Assembly (NCBI GenBank): GCA_028701715.1
Contig: JAQVQF010000090.1
Span: 1 to 8,704, forward strand
DNA length: 8,704 bases
Source: Eubacteriales bacterium
GTDB taxonomy: Bacteria; Bacillota; Clostridia; Oscillospirales; CAG-382
Direction of reading: 5' to 3'
Below, one piece after another: positions 6,918-8,704 of the stretch. The notes below the pieces were generated by a model. It worked only from the letters and a program-made list of their open reading frames with translations, had not been told where the DNA came from and searched no databases. The position numbers were made by a program, and so were the translations under genes. Positions within the stretch are counted from its first letter, which is position 1. Every line of letters begins with the position of its first letter.

Positions 6918-6923
6918 ATTATA
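6918..6923 (-). promoter_or_regulatory. Possible -10 box for the small membrane protein gene
   Basis: A perfect TATAAT on the minus strand, about seven bases before a likely transcription start near 6911. No good -35 box is present at 16-18 bases; the best is GTCATA at 6942-6947, three of six. The upstream region holds an imperfect palindrome, GGTTATGACC (6939-6948), that could be a regulator site. Treat as tentative. Confidence 0.35.
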
Positions 6924-6980
6924 TTAGGTATGTCCCGGGGTTATGACCGTACCTCTTCCGTGTCGGAATAATGTTTTAAA

Positions 6981-7010
6981 CCGTTTATCTTCACAATCAT
7001 ATATGAACGG
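6981..7010. repeat. Inverted repeat CCGTT-N20-AACGG after the ATPase gene
   Basis: Five-base arms (6981-6985, 7006-7010) lie just past the ATPase stop, and the spacer holds the palindrome TCATATATGA (6997-7006). On the minus strand the stem is followed by TTTAAAAC, so it might be a weak terminator. The flanks AAACCGTTT and ATGAACGG also occur around 1095-1120. Confidence 0.3.
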
Positions 7011-7011
7011 C

Positions 7012-8061
7012 CTATTCGCCGAAAATTTCAAGCTTTAAATAGTCCGCCGCTTCGTCGGCCTTGGAAAAATCGTTGGCGAAGGTATAGATTTTTTCGATAT
7101 CGTTATGAGTCTCGGACGCTTCGTTCATTAAAGTCCGAACCTGACCGATAAGCTCCGAGCGTAATTTGTCCAAGAATTTCAGCTTACCGCGATTATCCTT
7201 TATATGAAACGAATCAATAAAGCGGAATGTGTTTATCGCTTTGTCGCCGGCTTGGGTAATATATCTTTCGGATACGACAAGAATATTTTCGTTAGGGAAA
7301 TACAGCCCGGTCGGCTTTTTAATGTCGACGGGCGACGGAATCAGCGAAACCTCCGCTCCGTGAGCGAGAGAGGCATAACACAGATGGGAAATCACTTTTT
7401 CGGAGCTGCCGCAGAAATCCCCCACGGTGTATGTATACGGCTTGCCGTTAACGGGCAAATAGACGAATCCCCTTGAGCAAAGACACATTGCGGGCAGCAG
7501 ACGCGGGCTGTATATTCCCGCCGGACGCAGGTTTTTTCTTGCGAATCTGTCGCAGAAGGCGATGAGCTTTTCATCAAGAAAACCTTTGGATAAAATATGC
7601 TCCTCGGATTCCGCGATTTTTCCCGCGGCGGAAAGCAGGGAATATACGGCTTTGTAAATACGCTTCTGGCGCGCGTTTAATCTTTCAAGGATTCCTCGGT
7701 TTGCGCTTAATATATCCGTGTCTATATTTTCCGCAAGGTTTATGAGTATTTCTCTTACGCCGGGAAGCGTCGGCTCGAGCACATGCGGAGGCGTACCGTC
7801 CGCAACGGCCATACTTTTGTTTTCAAATATAAGCCCGTCAAGCGAATCGGGATCGGCGGAGCATTTTACCGCGGTCACTTTTTCTCCGCGCACTACGGCA
7901 TTGGCGAGCAGACGTTTTAAAAGCGTGGATTTTCCGCTGCCGGGAGAGCCTTTGAGTATGAACACTTTTTCGCAATTTTTTATTTCGCCTTCCAGCAGGG
8001 ATTCGTATCCGTCACAGGAATTTATGCCCGCGAAAATTTCGTTTACGCATTTATCTTGCAT
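7012..8061 (-). CDS. P-loop ATPase, PRK06851-like, with degenerate second half
   Basis: A 349-residue, probably cytoplasmic protein resembling the PRK06851 family of Firmicutes ATPases, whose role is not established as far as I know. The first half has a classic Walker A, KGSPGSGKST (37-46), and a Walker B-like strand leading to ADGTPPHV (87-94), then EPTLPGVREI, as in that family. The second half (about 205-349) repeats the layout: from residue 211 it can be aligned with residues 34-93, including ASLAHGAEVSLI against NAVVRGEKVTAV and GLYFPNENILVV against GLIFENKSMAVA. Its P-loop position, GDFCGSSEK (214-222), has lost the GxxxxGKS pattern. Only the first site is therefore likely to bind nucleotide. 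GGAGG (8068-8072) lies six bases before the ATG, so the start is well supported. No membrane segments or signal peptide are seen. Confidence 0.75.
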   Translation of the reverse strand: MQDKCVNEIFAGINSCDGYESLLEGEIKNCEKVFILKGSPGSGKSTLLKRLLANAVVRGEKVTAVKCSADPDSLDGLIFENKSMAVADGTPPHVLEPTLPGVREILINLAENIDTDILSANRGILERLNARQKRIYKAVYSLLSAAGKIAESEEHILSKGFLDEKLIAFCDRFARKNLRPAGIYSPRLLPAMCLCSRGFVYLPVNGKPYTYTVGDFCGSSEKVISHLCYASLAHGAEVSLIPSPVDIKKPTGLYFPNENILVVSERYITQAGDKAINTFRFIDSFHIKDNRGKLKFLDKLRSELIGQVRTLMNEASETHNDIEKIYTFANDFSKADEAADYLKLEIFGE

Positions 8062-8067
8062 ATGGTT

Positions 8068-8072
8068 CCTCC
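8068..8072 (-). promoter_or_regulatory. Ribosome binding site of the ATPase gene
   Basis: GGAGG with a six-base gap to the ATG at 8061, the best ribosome site in the window. The 160 bases further upstream are AT-rich and hold only weak promoter-like hexamers (for example TTGCTT at 8180-8185 with GATAAA at 8158-8163). Confidence 0.75.
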
Positions 8073-8236
8073 GTTCATTTTGTGTTTCATTTTCATTTTA
8101 TGCCGAAACGCCGCGTTTGTCCTTGAATATAAACGGTAATCTGAAAAATAATAAGATTTTATCCGTCATAAAGAAAATAAAGCAACGAAAACATTAAAAC
8201 AAACAAAAGGAAAATAATTTTACCGCATATAAGCAT

Positions 8237-8270
8237 AAAAACAGCCGGCGACCGAAAAGGCCGCCGTTTT
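8237..8270 (-). terminator. Intrinsic terminator after the MFS remnant
   Basis: On the minus strand, CGGCGGCC (8259-8266) pairs with GGTCGCCG (8246-8253), seven Watson-Crick pairs and one G-U, around a TTTTC loop. GCTG and TTTTT (8237-8241) follow. It would end transcripts of the acetyltransferase/MFS remnant stretch. On the plus strand it ends in TTTT but has an A-C mismatch, so the leftward direction is favoured. Confidence 0.75.
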
Positions 8271-8288
8271 GTCAATTATTAAATACAT

Positions 8289-8549
8289 TTATTCCAATTT
8301 GTATATATGCTTGTCTTTTCTGAAAATCAAGCATACCGTTATACCGGCGAAAGCGAGAATGAAAAACAAAAATGCCGCCCCTGAACCCTTGCCGGTTCCG
8401 AATACCGCCGACAATAGGGCGCCTGGTTTTTGCTTTGACATTAAAGGCTCAAAAACCTTGTCAACCAATATACCGCCGATAAGATACCCGATAGGGATTG
8501 TAAAAAACTGTAAAGTATTATTAGTGATGGCAGATAATCTCAGAATCAA
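8289..8549 (-). pseudogene. C-terminal remnant of an MFS transporter
   Basis: An open frame of about 86 codons matches the end of an MFS efflux-type protein. It has NTLQFFTIPIGYLIGGILVD (a membrane segment and its exit loop), VFEPLM, then GTGKGSGAAFLFFILAFAG (last membrane helix) and the cytoplasmic end RKDKHIYKLE. Full members have about 400-430 residues and 12 helices; here only about the last two remain. The frame has no ATG at its beginning and no ribosome site. Its only early start is a TTG at 8549, and an in-frame TAA, the stop of the acetyltransferase, lies 9 bases ahead. No frameshift is seen within the remnant and its own terminator survives, so the 5' part was probably lost by deletion or replacement. 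A short expressed peptide cannot be excluded. Confidence 0.7.
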
Positions 8550-8558
8550 GCTTACAGC

Positions 8559-8702
8559 TTAAAGATATATCCAGTATCTTCTCATTAAATGCTCGCCTTC
8601 GGCTTCGTTGCGGGCGGTGATTTTATCCATCAGCACACCGCCGAGCTTTTCGCATATATGTGCGGACACGGTATTTTTGTCGTTTATAGTCAGCAAAACC
8701 TT
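8559..8702 (-). CDS. GNAT family N-acetyltransferase, C-terminal end (enters from right edge)
   Basis: Forty-seven residues plus TAA on the minus strand, beginning KVLLTINDKNTVSAHICEKL and ending RRYWIYL. The pattern VLLT-x-N/D-x-x-N-x-x-S, followed by GGVL and a closing RYWI-L, is the usual end of GNAT acetyltransferases: the Asn/Ser helix after strand 5 and the final strand. These enzymes move an acetyl group from acetyl-CoA to an amine; the substrate cannot be told from this part. The acetyl-CoA binding loop lies outside the window. The stop is in the same frame as the MFS remnant, 9 bases before that remnant's first possible start. Confidence 0.75.
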   Translation of the reverse strand, partial: KVLLTINDKNTVSAHICEKLGGVLMDKITARNEAEGEHLMRRYWIYL

Positions 8703-8704
8703 TT

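Noticed and set aside
6508..6918. A 136-codon frame overlapping the small membrane protein gene
   Set aside because: It reads the same strand one frame off and is rich in Arg, Cys and Gly; the ribosome site and helix pattern favour the membrane protein frame.
8269..8562. A rightward 97-codon frame over the MFS remnant
   Set aside because: It is the antisense of a segment with clear MFS C-terminal motifs and begins inside the intergenic stretch without a ribosome site.
1..8704. CRISPR arrays, tRNA/rRNA genes, insertion sequences, phage genes, defence systems
   Set aside because: Looked for on both strands; no regularly spaced repeats, no RNA gene signatures, no terminal inverted repeats or transposase motifs were seen.

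Overview
The window looks like chromosomal DNA of a low-to-mid-GC Gram-positive Clostridia-type bacterium (Bacillota). The reasons are AAAGGAG/GGAGG-type ribosome binding sites, textbook sigma-A promoters, and several protein types typical of Clostridia: a TIGR04086-like small membrane protein, a PRK06851-like ATPase, an AI-2E family permease and a large surface protein with an InlB-type repeat and a C-terminal membrane anchor. I infer this from family resemblance, not from a database search. There is no rRNA, tRNA, CRISPR array, transposase or phage gene.

Layout. (1) Bases 1-899, minus strand: a two-gene unit with a thymidylate-kinase-like protein and, overlapping it by ATGA, the start of a DJ-1/PfpI family protein that runs off the left edge. 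It has a plausible promoter at 999-1027. (2) Bases 900-1223: a divergent intergenic region holding that promoter and, facing right, a perfect-consensus sigma-A promoter (TTGACA-17-TATAAT). (3) Bases 1224-4751, plus strand: one 1175-residue secreted, membrane-anchored metallophosphoesterase with beta-rich modules on both sides of the catalytic domain. (4) Bases 4752-4926: a convergent gap with a strong nested, probably bidirectional terminator. (5) Bases 4927-8061, minus strand: an AI-2E family permease, a small four-helix membrane protein (TIGR04086-like) and a P-loop ATPase with an internally duplicated, degenerate second half. The permease and the small membrane protein each have promoter-like sequence upstream; I found no convincing promoter for the ATPase, so these are probably largely separate units. 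(6) Bases 8237-8704, minus strand: a terminator, the C-terminal remnant of an MFS transporter, and the C-terminal end of a GNAT acetyltransferase that enters from the right edge.

How the genes fit together. Only the kinase/DJ-1 pair is clearly translationally coupled. The rest looks like ordinary housekeeping and envelope genes set side by side. I found no convincing new multi-gene system. The points most worth a second look are the non-standard metal-binding residues of the surface phosphoesterase, the lost second P-loop of the ATPase, the altered P-loop of the kinase, a hairpin that covers the start codon of the permease, and the eroded MFS gene next to the acetyltransferase.
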